Below, in pieces: positions 18,568 to 26,491 of a stretch of DNA of 64,000 nucleotides (position 1 is its first letter; the number at the start of each line of letters is the position of its first letter). The stretch lies in assembly GCA_021737405.1 (NCBI GenBank), contig JAIPEG010000003.1:222778-286777 (forward strand). Direction: 5' to 3'. Origin of the DNA: Bacteriovoracaceae bacterium (GTDB lineage Bacteria > Bdellovibrionota > Bacteriovoracia > Bacteriovoracales > Bacteriovoracaceae). The position numbers and the translations under genes are program-made. Under the pieces are notes generated by a model that saw only the letters and a program-made list of their open reading frames with translations, was not told where the DNA came from and searched no databases.

Positions 18568-19278
18568 TCACTTCGGAGCGACAACTAAGACGAACTCTCT
18601 TTTACCTAAATCCTTTAAATTCAATAAATTCTTTAGGGTTCCCCAATAGGACTCCTCTTCTTCCCGGTTTATATCCATCAAAAGAAAGTGGAGTCTATGA
18701 CGACCATTTTCGGGACTCGCCTCCCCTAGCTCTTCTATTACCCTCTGAAGCCTATAAGGAGTGTCCATAAAAACCTGACAATGGTTTTTTAGATAGAGTG
18801 ACTTAAAAAATTTCGCCCTTTCTTCTTTTTCCTTTGGAGGAAAGCCAAGAAATTCAAAAGGCCCTTCAGTAAATCCACTCAACGCCACGGCCGGTAAGAG
18901 AGAGTTGTCACAAGATAACATTTTGACCTTTATCCCAGCTTGCTGGCAGTCATAGATCAAACTTCGACCTGGATCGCAAAATCCTGGGGTACCGCCGTCA
19001 CTCATGAGAAAGTAGTCTTTTCCCCCTGAGAGGCCCTTTAGAATTTTAGCATCAAGCTCTCCGCGAGAATGCTCATTATAGGGAGTAAATTCATCAATGG
19101 CCGCACGCGGAAGTCCCCATGCAAGCCAGCGCCTTCGCCCAGGCTTCTCATCTTCAATCAATAGGCCTGCCCCACTCTCAAACGCCACCTCAAGCTTCTC
19201 CTTGAGAGATCCACTAAGAGTTCCCTTCTCAGCAACTGGGGTCGGAATGAGAAAGAGCTGGCCTGGTTTTGGTCCCAT
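18568..19278 (-). CDS. RsmI-like tetrapyrrole-methylase-fold methyltransferase
   Basis: The sequence follows RsmI: LFLIPTPVAEKGTL at the start, MSDGGTPGFCDPGR (the SAM-binding GTP segment), and ALSGFTEGPFEFLGFPP. RsmI 2'-O-methylates C1402 of 16S rRNA. At 236 residues this is shorter than RsmI (about 285) and lacks its C-terminal extension, matching a divergent SAM-dependent methyltransferase group whose target is unknown. It is divergent from the THUMP methyltransferase gene, 50 bases away. Confidence 0.8.
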   Translation of the reverse strand: MGPKPGQLFLIPTPVAEKGTLSGSLKEKLEVAFESGAGLLIEDEKPGRRRWLAWGLPRAAIDEFTPYNEHSRGELDAKILKGLSGGKDYFLMSDGGTPGFCDPGRSLIYDCQQAGIKVKMLSCDNSLLPAVALSGFTEGPFEFLGFPPKEKEERAKFFKSLYLKNHCQVFMDTPYRLQRVIEELGEASPENGRHRLHFLLMDINREEEESYWGTLKNLLNLKDLGKREFVLVVAPK

Positions 19279-19328
19279 AAGATTCCTTGAGCATCAATTG
19301 TTAAAATCACCTATAATATACATTAACG

Positions 19329-20564
19329 ATGAAAGAAACATTTTTCCTCCAAGTTACCCCCGGTTTTGAAAAACTTGCTAAGCAAGAGTTTGCTCTCAAG
19401 TTTCCGGTACTATTTCCCGCGCAATCCATACCAGAGTCCATCATCGAACAGGGGGGTCTGAGCGTTGAACTCCCTTTAGCATCAGGCTTTCAGCTCAACT
19501 ACTGGCTTAAAATACCCAACAGAATCCTTTTAAGATTCGCGCACTTTAAATGTAGAGATATCCCCAAATTATTTAATAAAGTCTCAAAGCTAAATTGGTC
19601 TCCATACTACGCTGGTCAAAACTTTGAATTTCATATTTCAAGTCATGAATCTCGTCTCTTTGATTCTCGAAAAATCGAAAAGAGTTTAAGAGATGCCCTC
19701 GAAAAAACAATTAAAAATCAAGAACCAAAAAAGAAGGCCCGCCAAAGAGTTGAAGTGACAAAAGACTGGCATCTCTTTTGTCGTTTTGAAGACGATTGGT
19801 GCACGATTAGCATCGATACCTCTGGCGAGAGATTAGGAAAAAGAGGTTATAAGCAAAGAAATGGTCTTGCTCCACTAAGAGAAAATCTCGCGGCAGGCCT
19901 GTATCTTCACACCCTCCTCTCTTCTCCTACTAAAGAGACTTTTGAGTTTGAAAAACATTTTAAAGAATATGGCACTCCTTCCCTTACTCTTGTTGATCCC
20001 TTTTGTGGTAGCGGTACCCTTTTGCTTGAGGCGGCTTTATTTTATGAGCCCAATCTCTTTAGAAACTTTGCTTTTGAATTTTTTCCCCTATGGGAATCAA
20101 AAAATACACCTATGAATAGTAAAGGACGCCCATCTGCAATAAATCTCGACCTGCCTCTCTTTTTAGTGGGAAGTGATATTAATGAAGATCGTATTTTGGA
20201 CACCCAAGAAAACTTTAAAGAGTCCGGCCTTCACAGTGTCCCCCATTCCCTACGCTCTGGAGATATTCAATCAAGTGGATTTGGAAAAAAAATGGCCTTA
20301 GACATTTTTAGTAACCCACAAATTGTTGCCTGGTGCATGACAAACCCTCCTTATGGGAAAAGAATCAAACAACCAATGGATCAATTTCAATTACTAGAAA
20401 CACTAAAGTCTTGGGGGCCTTGGCAAAGAATTGGTCTTTTACTTCCCCAAAATCAAAAGTGTAAAAGCCTTCCAGAGGGCATTACCTTATTGAGCACTCT
20501 TAATTTTGAAAATGGTGGAGAAAAGGTCAGCTACTTTCTCTATGAGAGAGAATTATCTAAGTAA
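19329..20564 (+). CDS. THUMP-domain class I rRNA (guanine-N2)-type methyltransferase
   Basis: The N-terminal ~165 residues form a ferredoxin-like plus THUMP RNA-binding region. The C-terminal half is a Rossmann methyltransferase with the SAM motif LVDPFCGSGTLLLEAAL and the catalytic MTNPPYGKRI (an NPPY motif, as in N2-guanine and N6-adenine methylation). It matches the RlmK/RlmL N-terminal half and YpsC group, which modify 23S rRNA. A specific nucleotide target cannot be named. The last 25 bases overlap the 3' end of the convergent U32-like gene. Confidence 0.88.
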   Translation: MKETFFLQVTPGFEKLAKQEFALKFPVLFPAQSIPESIIEQGGLSVELPLASGFQLNYWLKIPNRILLRFAHFKCRDIPKLFNKVSKLNWSPYYAGQNFEFHISSHESRLFDSRKIEKSLRDALEKTIKNQEPKKKARQRVEVTKDWHLFCRFEDDWCTISIDTSGERLGKRGYKQRNGLAPLRENLAAGLYLHTLLSSPTKETFEFEKHFKEYGTPSLTLVDPFCGSGTLLLEAALFYEPNLFRNFAFEFFPLWESKNTPMNSKGRPSAINLDLPLFLVGSDINEDRILDTQENFKESGLHSVPHSLRSGDIQSSGFGKKMALDIFSNPQIVAWCMTNPPYGKRIKQPMDQFQLLETLKSWGPWQRIGLLLPQNQKCKSLPEGITLLSTLNFENGGEKVSYFLYERELSK

Positions 20565-21748
20565 ACCATCGAACGAATGGATATGCCGCCAACCGGTGAG
20601 ACGAAGACAATGTCTCCATCAGTTGCCTCTGTAATGCCATTTTTTAAGGCGTCTTGCATATATTCAACGGTAAGAACTTTTTCATTTCCCTCAGGACTCA
20701 TTAAGCGCAAGCGATCACCTAATTTCAAACTATTATTTGGTGATTTTATTAAAAGCCCCAAATGCTTCTTCTTTTTAACATCAACAATTTCACCCAGGTA
20801 ATCACCACTTCGGTCTTGGAGGCGTGAATTCTTTAGTTTTTTAAAGAGAACATCTGTTTTGTTAACCCTGAAAAATCCTTTGGTAACCGAGCGAACATAT
20901 TGGCGTTTTAGTTCCTCAATGCTTTCTAGCGGATTTTTAAGACCTTTAAAAATTTGAGCGAATGTTACCTCTCCCGGCCCTTCAATAAAGTCTAATCTCC
21001 AAAAGAGATTTTTTTGCTTTAATAAAGAACTTTTTAATAGATCTGGTTCAAGAAAAAGTTCATCAAAAATGAACTTATCTTTTGTGTTTAACATAAAAGT
21101 GCCGTGCACATTCTCTCTGATAGGAAAGCCCTTATGAGGACTCTCCTCTGAAGTACCTAGCACATGGATTTCATCTTCATCCTGACCGTATAAGGGACTC
21201 ACGAGGGCGCGAGGAGTATAAAAAAGCAGAATGGGTCCCCAACTAAGGATTTCACAGTCACAAGGCAGGGCCATGGCATACTCTAGCACCTTGGTGCCTG
21301 GAAGCTCTGGGCTTAATATAATTCGCTTTATTTTCTCGGGCCAAATATTATACCAGGATTTAAGTCCCAATAGATTATGGTTTCCTTGTTCACAAAGAAG
21401 GTGAATGTCTCCCTCATAATTGATTTCTTTAAGTGACTGGAGGGCACCAGGGTCTTGCACTCGAATTCCAGAAAAAAGTTCGTTTGTTAATAGACCTTGA
21501 GACTTTAGACTGTGAAAAACACTCTGAAAGATGTTTTCAGTCATTAAGACATCCCACTGCAAGTAGACCAAGACGTTTTTTTCTTTAAGCCTCGCGCACT
21601 CTTTTAAACACTCTTCCTTAGTAAAAGAGAAAAAACGACTAATTTCTTTAAATCCAATAATGACTTCTTTAGGGCCATCTATTAAATCAAGGGCAGAAAG
21701 GAAATCATCAACCATCTCCTGATTATAAAGAGCAATGGATAAGTTCAC
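20540..21748 (-). CDS. U32-related protein lacking the cysteine signature
   Basis: It overlaps the upstream U32 gene by 4 bases. It shows the TIM-barrel-like U32 pattern in GIRVQDPGALQSLKEI and RIILSPELPG, and the U32 C-terminal beta domain (SGDYLGEIVDVKKKKHLG, LKLGDRLRLMSPEG). Where the family has the cysteine block, this protein reads CEILSWGPILLFYTPRAL, without the spaced Cys residues that hold an iron-sulfur cluster. It is probably a non-canonical partner of the upstream protein, as UbiV is to UbiU, although UbiV keeps its cysteines. No substrate can be proposed. Confidence 0.7.
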   Translation of the reverse strand: MNLSIALYNQEMVDDFLSALDLIDGPKEVIIGFKEISRFFSFTKEECLKECARLKEKNVLVYLQWDVLMTENIFQSVFHSLKSQGLLTNELFSGIRVQDPGALQSLKEINYEGDIHLLCEQGNHNLLGLKSWYNIWPEKIKRIILSPELPGTKVLEYAMALPCDCEILSWGPILLFYTPRALVSPLYGQDEDEIHVLGTSEESPHKGFPIRENVHGTFMLNTKDKFIFDELFLEPDLLKSSLLKQKNLFWRLDFIEGPGEVTFAQIFKGLKNPLESIEELKRQYVRSVTKGFFRVNKTDVLFKKLKNSRLQDRSGDYLGEIVDVKKKKHLGLLIKSPNNSLKLGDRLRLMSPEGNEKVLTVEYMQDALKNGITEATDGDIVFVSPVGGISIRSMVYLDNSLS

Positions 21749-22947
21749 AGCTGCCCTCCAGGATAAACACGAATGATATTATAGGCCCTGGCCCCCTTAA
21801 TTGCGGGTAGCCTTAAAAGCATTCCTGGACGAGATTTTTCAAATGACTCTCCACTTGCATCAATGATTGAATCAACTTTTGAAATGATCGCTTCGCCATT
21901 AAAGGGAAGATACTCAAGCGTGTCACCGACATGAAAAGGGCTTCTCACTTCTGCAAGGATATATTGATCTTCTTTAGCTTCTAAAATGATCGCCGCCATA
22001 TTGGCCTCAGAAGAGACATGTTGGCGTTCATCAAATATTGAATCAAAACCGGCAGTATGCTCTAAACTCGCACTTGTGTAAGAGCGATGACTAACTTTTG
22101 AAAGTTCTTCTTCCCAGCGATAGAGATCATCACTCATAAAACTTCCCGAATTCTTATAAAAACTTAAGGCCTCTGAATAGACTTTTGAAATCGTCCCCGC
22201 ATAGTGATGGGACTTCATGCGCCCCTCTACTTTTAAAGAGTCAATTCCGGCGTTTATAAATTCATCTAATTGGCGAATGCCCTGAAGATCTTTCGAGCTC
22301 ATAAAATGAGCATACTTTTTTTCTTCATCATTCTTGGTTAACGAATATTCAAAGCGACAGCTATGGGCGCAACCACCGCGATTGGAATCCCTTCCCTGCG
22401 TATAATTTGAAATGACACAATTTCCTGAGTAGGCCATGCACATAGAACCATGGACAAACATTTCAAGTTCAATATCTACTTTCTCTTTAATTCTTTTGGC
22501 CTCATCGATAGAGACTTCCCGACCAAGAACAATACGACTAACACCAAGATCTTTCCACAGCTTTGCTGCAGCTGCATTTAAGCAGCTTGCCTGGGTTGAT
22601 AAATGAATCACAAGATCAGAATGCTCTTTTATCGCTTCGATGACACCACGGTCACTAACAATGACGGCATCCACGTTACAATCTTCTAATAGGGAGAGGA
22701 ACTCTGGTAGCCCCTCAAAATCTTGGTCGTGAAGAAAGCTGTTGAGAACGACATAAACTTGGGAGCCATGAAGGTGAGCAAAGCGAACCCCTTCTCTTAA
22801 TTCAGAAGGAGTGAAGTTGTCAGCAGCAGAGCGCAGGCCAAACTTTTGGCCACCCAAATAAACGGCATCAGCTCCGTAGGACACGGCCACTTTTAATTTC
22901 TCTAAGGAACCAGCAGGTGCAAGGAGCTCGGGGACCCAGTGTGTCAT
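21745..22947 (-). CDS. U32 family protein (peptidase U32 / TrhP-like)
   Basis: The protein begins ELLAPAGSLEKLKVAVSYGADAVYLGG, the U32 hallmark. It then carries EMFVHGSMCMAYSGNC and GGCAHSCR, with cysteines at 170, 177, 193 and 197 that fit a [4Fe-4S] site. Characterised relatives hydroxylate tRNA (TrhP), 23S rRNA (RlhA) or ubiquinone precursors (UbiU/V) using prephenate. The historical peptidase label is doubtful. With the RNA methyltransferases next door, an RNA target is the likelier guess. AAAGG precedes ATG 22947. Confidence 0.85.
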   Translation of the reverse strand: MTHWVPELLAPAGSLEKLKVAVSYGADAVYLGGQKFGLRSAADNFTPSELREGVRFAHLHGSQVYVVLNSFLHDQDFEGLPEFLSLLEDCNVDAVIVSDRGVIEAIKEHSDLVIHLSTQASCLNAAAAKLWKDLGVSRIVLGREVSIDEAKRIKEKVDIELEMFVHGSMCMAYSGNCVISNYTQGRDSNRGGCAHSCRFEYSLTKNDEEKKYAHFMSSKDLQGIRQLDEFINAGIDSLKVEGRMKSHHYAGTISKVYSEALSFYKNSGSFMSDDLYRWEEELSKVSHRSYTSASLEHTAGFDSIFDERQHVSSEANMAAIILEAKEDQYILAEVRSPFHVGDTLEYLPFNGEAIISKVDSIIDASGESFEKSRPGMLLRLPAIKGARAYNIIRVYPGGQL

Positions 22948-23092
22948 TATTTTGCCTTTTATCCTTTTTCTTCTTTCCTAAGTTTTGGTTTTTACTAGCA
23001 GAAAAGTCCGATACAATAAAGGAAAGTGAAAAAGCTTATCTAAAATAATCTACCAATAATCGGGTAAGTTACTAAAAAAACGTAAGAGAGTC

Positions 23093-24226
23093 ATGAAAAA
23101 GGTTAAAGTCATTATTCTTCTTCTCCTGATTGCCAGCTTTGGTTATGGGGTTTTTCGTATTTTGAGTAACCCTAATCAGTCCTACCCCTACCCATATACC
23201 ATGGGAGAATTGAAATTAGATGAAATAACAAGTGCTTCAAAGGCGGATGTTCTCATCATTGGAGACAGTGCAGGAGTCTATATCGCGCCTTTTTTAGAGG
23301 ACTTTAAAAGCCAGACTTCAAATGAACTTAAGAGGCCACTTAAAATTTTTAACTGGGCACGAAAAGGGGAAACTCTGGCCCATAGTTTAAAAAAAGTTCA
23401 ATCTCTTCTTAAGATGCCTCTTCTCATTATTTACCACGCGGGTCTTGATGAGATGGATCATGCTCGTTTTCAATTAGAAGAAGTTCCAAAAATTTTAAAA
23501 AATATTTCCATAACAAAGAACGATAGTTTGATGAGCAGTATTCTCAGTGCTCCTATTATTGGGAGACTTCTTTTTTGGCCTCATAAAAGACCGCAGTTGA
23601 ATTTCAATACCAATGATATACTCTCTCCCCTTCCCTCTGATCTTCCACCAAAGTACGCCTTAAAATCTTTAGAAGTAATATATGAAGTTTACAGTTGGGA
23701 AGCAAAAGAATTTTTCTCCTATCTCAAACTAAAAGATGCCAGTGTTTGGTTTATCCCTCAAGCCTATAACCTTAAAGTCCCACCCTCAAGAACATGCGAG
23801 AGTGCTAGTGACAGTGAGATAGATAGTTTACTTAAGCAAGCCTCTAATCTCATCGTCAAAGGCAAGACAAAAGAAGCCTTTAGTATCGTCAATTCAATTC
23901 TAACGAGCAATAAAACTCATGCTCGCGCTCTTTATACGATGGGTAATCTTTTTATGAAAAGAGGAGATTTCTCTTCTGCTAAAAGGGCCTATTATCAATC
24001 AATGATCTATGATTGTGGCTTAAGAAGGGCCAACCCTTTGCTCTTAAAGATCCTCATGGAGGAAGCTGAAAAAAAAGATTTTACCATTATAGACTTTAAT
24101 AGAAGTGTAACGAACTTTCTTGGTAAGAATTTACTGTTTCAAGATCTTAGGCAACCGCAAAGTATTTATTACAAAAAATTAATAGAGCAACTTGTCGGTG
24201 AATTTCGACGGTTTATCAGAAGATAG
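23093..24226 (+). CDS. Membrane-anchored SGNH-like protein with TPR region
   Basis: The N-terminus carries a hydrophobic helix (residues ~5-22) that could be a signal anchor. VLIIGDSAG follows at 54-61, resembling the first block of SGNH/GDSL hydrolases (Ser59). The later catalytic blocks are not clear, so catalysis is uncertain. Residues ~250-330 form tetratricopeptide-like helices (HARALYTMGNLFMKRGDFSSAKRAYYQSM). Likely role is at the inner membrane or periplasm, perhaps on a glycan or lipid, but this is inference. The next gene follows after 10 bases. Confidence 0.65.
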   Translation: MKKVKVIILLLLIASFGYGVFRILSNPNQSYPYPYTMGELKLDEITSASKADVLIIGDSAGVYIAPFLEDFKSQTSNELKRPLKIFNWARKGETLAHSLKKVQSLLKMPLLIIYHAGLDEMDHARFQLEEVPKILKNISITKNDSLMSSILSAPIIGRLLFWPHKRPQLNFNTNDILSPLPSDLPPKYALKSLEVIYEVYSWEAKEFFSYLKLKDASVWFIPQAYNLKVPPSRTCESASDSEIDSLLKQASNLIVKGKTKEAFSIVNSILTSNKTHARALYTMGNLFMKRGDFSSAKRAYYQSMIYDCGLRRANPLLLKILMEEAEKKDFTIIDFNRSVTNFLGKNLLFQDLRQPQSIYYKKLIEQLVGEFRRFIRR

Positions 24227-24236
24227 GAATTTTTTT

Positions 24237-24719
24237 ATGAGCAAGAAAAAAGTATCTGGACCTCTTACAAAAACGGTAAAAGCAGGAGAGATGATTTGCG
24301 TCGCTGGTGAAAAAAACTCTGATTTATTTATTATTCACTCAGGAAAACTCCTCGTTTTTGTTACTGATGGAACCAAGGTAACTCCTTTAGCTTACCTAGG
24401 AGAGGGTGAATACTTAGGAGAGCTTAGCTTCTTTGATAAAGAACCAAGAAGTGCTCATGTCATTAGTGTGGAAGAGAGTACCCTTATTCAAATTCCTGTT
24501 AGTGAAATCGATAAACAGTTTCCTGATTGGCTGGTTACTATTGCCCTCTCTATCACTAAAAAACTTCGCTACTCCTCTGATCTGATTCGACAAAAAGGCA
24601 TCCGTCGACAAAATGTTGAATCTATTAAGCCTCTTACAATAGAGGAGCAAAGAAATACTTACCAATCTCTTCAGGCTTACCTTGAAGACAATCCTATTAT
24701 TATGGATGATATTTCTTAA
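24237..24719 (+). CDS. Cyclic-nucleotide-binding (CRP-like sensor) domain protein, no DNA-binding domain
   Basis: A single CNB fold covers most of the 160 residues: VKAGEMICVAGEKNSDLFIIHSGKLLVF, then LGEGEYLGELSFFDKEPRSAHVIS, the phosphate-binding cassette with conserved Gly-Glu and Arg. After it there are only short helices and a polar tail. No helix-turn-helix is present, so it should act by protein contact rather than as a CRP-type transcription factor. ATG 24237 was chosen because AGGAAT precedes it; the frame from 24192 would overlap the upstream gene by 35 bases. Confidence 0.85.
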   Translation: MSKKKVSGPLTKTVKAGEMICVAGEKNSDLFIIHSGKLLVFVTDGTKVTPLAYLGEGEYLGELSFFDKEPRSAHVISVEESTLIQIPVSEIDKQFPDWLVTIALSITKKLRYSSDLIRQKGIRRQNVESIKPLTIEEQRNTYQSLQAYLEDNPIIMDDIS

Positions 24720-24744
24720 CCAAATTTCCGACTAATTTATTCGG

Positions 24745-24779
24745 GGTCAAATTCTTCTTCATACTGGGTCAAATTGACC
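24745..24779 (+). promoter_or_regulatory. Candidate enhancer-type operator: GGTCAA half-site plus GGTCAA-A-TTGACC palindrome
   Basis: A perfect 6-1-6 palindrome occupies 24767-24779. An extra GGTCAA half-site lies at 24745-24750, exactly 22 bases (two helical turns) upstream of the same half-site in the palindrome. The palindrome centre is about 46 bases upstream of the -24 element of the sigma54-like promoter. That spacing suits a bound activator. The regulator is unknown. Confidence 0.5.
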
Positions 24780-24817
24780 ACGAAGTAATCATTAAAACCT
24801 TTATACGCCAATTTTCT

Positions 24818-24833
24818 TGGCACTAGTCATGCA
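24818..24833 (+). promoter_or_regulatory. Candidate sigma54 (-24/-12) promoter
   Basis: TGGCAC (24818-24823), five bases, then ATGCA (24829-24833) matches the consensus TGGCAC-N5-TTGCA with one mismatch and the exact GG-to-GC spacing. It is the only such element I noticed in the window. Transcription would start near 24844 and run into the small genes below. Confidence 0.55.
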
Positions 24834-24861
24834 TTGATAAAAGGTGGATAGGCACTTAATT

Positions 24862-24921
24862 ATGACCATGGAGGGTTATAGGAGTCCTCTAATGAAGCAT
24901 TCGACAAGGAGGTTTGAGTGA
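24862..24921 (+). CDS. Possible 19-codon leader peptide overlapping the next start
   Basis: An ATG-started frame of 19 codons (MTMEGYRSPLMKHSTRRFE) ends in a TGA that overlaps the GTG start of the 43-codon gene as GTGA. The Shine-Dalgarno of that next gene (AGGAGG) lies inside this frame and encodes its Arg-Arg. The arrangement is typical of translational coupling. Its own ribosome site is poor, so it may be chance. Confidence 0.3.
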   Translation: MTMEGYRSPLMKHSTRRFE

Positions 24922-25049
24922 CTTCAATGAAGATAGCAGGTTTTTTACTTTTGAGTATGGTTTTAACTCTTGAGTATGATTTTGAGAAACGCGTTCCAAA
25001 AGACGATGAAGGACTAAGTCAGCGCATTTCTCAAGAAAGACCAGCTTAA
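24918..25049 (+). CDS. Small membrane or secreted peptide, 43 aa, unknown function
   Basis: AGGAGG sits five bases before GTG 24918, one of the strongest ribosome sites in the window. The product has a short basic start (TSMK), a 13-residue hydrophobic stretch (IAGFLLLSMVLTL) and a charged tail ending QERPA. This suits a tiny membrane-tethered or exported peptide; the ATG at 24927 is an alternative start. It sits between a sigma54-like promoter and a hairpin terminator, so the transcript appears built for this peptide. I recognise no family. Confidence 0.6.
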   Translation: MTSMKIAGFLLLSMVLTLEYDFEKRVPKDDEGLSQRISQERPA

Positions 25050-25053
25050 CTTG

Positions 25054-25080
25054 AAAGGGGTCGCCTAGGCGGCCCTTTTC
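25054..25080 (+). terminator. Hairpin terminator of the small-peptide transcript
   Basis: AAAGGG at 25054-25059 pairs with CCCTTT, and CGCC with GGCG, around a TA centre with one small internal mismatch. The hairpin ends in TTTTC. The U-run is short, but the position, 4 bases after the stop, is right. It also separates this gene from the convergent rluE. Confidence 0.6.
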
Positions 25081-25105
25081 TCGATATCGATGAAGAAGTA
25101 AATAT

Positions 25106-25660
25106 TTATATAATTTGCTCTTTTTTAACATAACTCCACTCACCCGCTTTTAAGGAATCAATGGAATACTTTCCAACTTTAGAGCGAATAAGCCGTAAGC
25201 AGGGAAAACCAATCGCCGCACACATTCGTCTTACTTGGCGATTCTTTCCCTCAATTAAGCGCACTTCTAGCCAAGAGGTTGGAATACTCTTTCTTTCGCG
25301 AATAGGAGGATCTCTTGGGGGTAACTCAAAGTCATGAAGGACTTTCGCCTGGCAGGGTAAGCATTTATAACCTTGTATGATGGGACCAGATCGCAAACTC
25401 AAGAGATCGTCCTCACCTGGTTCTCCCTCCACTTGGACCCAATAAGTTTTTTCTTTATTTGATTTAGGATCACTCAACTTTTTAATAAAGGGACCATCAT
25501 TTGTGAGAACAAGTAACCCCTCACTGTCTTTATCAAGTCGGCCGGCCGCATAGACGCCAGCGGGTAAATTGAAGTCTGCTAAGGTTCTTTGATCCTTCTC
25601 TCCAGTGAATTGAGATAAGACACCATAGGGCTTATAAAAGGCAACATATAGATTATTCAT
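25106..25660 (-). CDS. rluE: Ribosomal large-subunit pseudouridine synthase, RluE-like
   Basis: A short RsuA/RluE-type pseudouridine synthase with the start YVAFYKPYGVLSQF, catalytic Asp43 in AAGRLDKDSEGLLVLT, and the closing signature EGKNRQVRRMCAAIGFPCLRLIR. There is no N-terminal S4 domain, as in RluE (E. coli target U2457 of 23S rRNA). Length is 184. ATG 25660 was chosen over TTG 25678. The codons between them are simply the 3' arm and U-run of the upstream gene's terminator, and the GAGGGG of that arm is the only possible ribosome site. Confidence 0.87.
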   Translation of the reverse strand: MNNLYVAFYKPYGVLSQFTGEKDQRTLADFNLPAGVYAAGRLDKDSEGLLVLTNDGPFIKKLSDPKSNKEKTYWVQVEGEPGEDDLLSLRSGPIIQGYKCLPCQAKVLHDFELPPRDPPIRERKSIPTSWLEVRLIEGKNRQVRRMCAAIGFPCLRLIRSKVGKYSIDSLKAGEWSYVKKEQII

Positions 25661-25686
25661 AAAAAAAAAGCCCCTCAAAGAGGGGC
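25661..25686 (-). terminator. Rho-independent terminator of the barrel-protein gene, abutting the rluE start
   Basis: Read on the minus strand, a perfect 7-base-pair stem (GCCCCTC with GAGGGGC) and a 3-base loop are followed by nine U residues. This is a textbook terminator. The rluE ATG follows the last U directly. Confidence 0.85.
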
Positions 25687-25700
25687 GAGCAATCTGTTAA

Positions 25701-26312
25701 TTAAAGATCAAGTGGAAGTGAGACTGACAACATAATTTCAGAAAGGTCCGTTTTCTCGTTATAAGTAGAAAGCGCAGTACCACTTACTTCTAACTTATCA
25801 TATTCAAGAGTACGGTATTCCAAATTTACTGAGACAAAAGGAAGTCCCGTAAAACCAGCACCTAAGGCGTAACCACTACCACTAGAATATTCATAGCGAC
25901 TATCAATTAAATTAGAAGCAGTTTGTGGATCATCCCCTTCTAAACTGCTTGAAAGAAAATAGGTCCCCCAAACTCTTAAAAGAATGGGAAGATTGTATCC
26001 AACAAAAATACCCAACTGGCTTTTCTTAACGCCATCTTTATTTGTAGTAGAACCCCTTTCAGATTCTAAATCAAAGGTTTGCATGGAGTAATCGATGCCG
26101 CCCATAAATCCAAGCATGCCATAACCGAGGCGCCCTCCAATTGTTGGAGATGAATAAGAGTGCTCATATTTATTTGTACCAAAGGTTGTGTCTCCACTTC
26201 CGGCCAAGGAGAATCCAAGGTAAGGCTCAATTAAGACTCCGGCCTTTGTATTGCTAGAAAAAACAAATAGGCTTAGGAAAAATAAAATTAAAAAACTTTT
26301 AGTAAGACGCAT
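25701..26312 (-). CDS. Small outer-membrane beta-barrel protein
   Basis: A signal peptide (to about residue 25, ending NTKA) is followed by alternating beta strands such as VLIEPYLGFSLAG, TIGGRLGYGMLGFMGGIDYSM and LGIFVGYNLPILLRVWGTYFLSS. It ends IMLSVSLPLDL. The pattern is that of the 8-stranded OmpA/OmpW-like porin-fold proteins, about 200 residues. ATG 26312 is used because AGGAGG lies 5 bases upstream; the longer frame would translate that ribosome site. It has its own promoter and terminator, so it is monocistronic. Function unknown. Confidence 0.8.
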   Translation of the reverse strand: MRLTKSFLILFFLSLFVFSSNTKAGVLIEPYLGFSLAGSGDTTFGTNKYEHSYSSPTIGGRLGYGMLGFMGGIDYSMQTFDLESERGSTTNKDGVKKSQLGIFVGYNLPILLRVWGTYFLSSSLEGDDPQTASNLIDSRYEYSSGSGYALGAGFTGLPFVSVNLEYRTLEYDKLEVSGTALSTYNEKTDLSEIMLSVSLPLDL

Positions 26313-26351
26313 GTGTTCCTCCTTGAACAACATAAGACTGTATCCCTTATC

Positions 26352-26379
26352 ATTATAAGGACTTATGAAATTTAAGCAA
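26352..26379 (-). promoter_or_regulatory. Sigma70-type promoter of the barrel-protein gene
   Basis: On the minus strand, TTGCTT (26379-26374), 16 bases, then a perfect TATAAT (26357-26352). The transcript would begin near 26345, leaving a leader of about 33 bases with AGGAGG before ATG 26312. Confidence 0.6.
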
Positions 26380-26491
26380 AAGATTAAGGTTTGTGAATTA
26401 AAAATGATGAAGGCCTCCTAGAATGGGACCCTCTGTTTTCTCTTCGCCATTATCCCATTCAAAAAACCGAGTATTCTAGGCAGAAAAGTTT

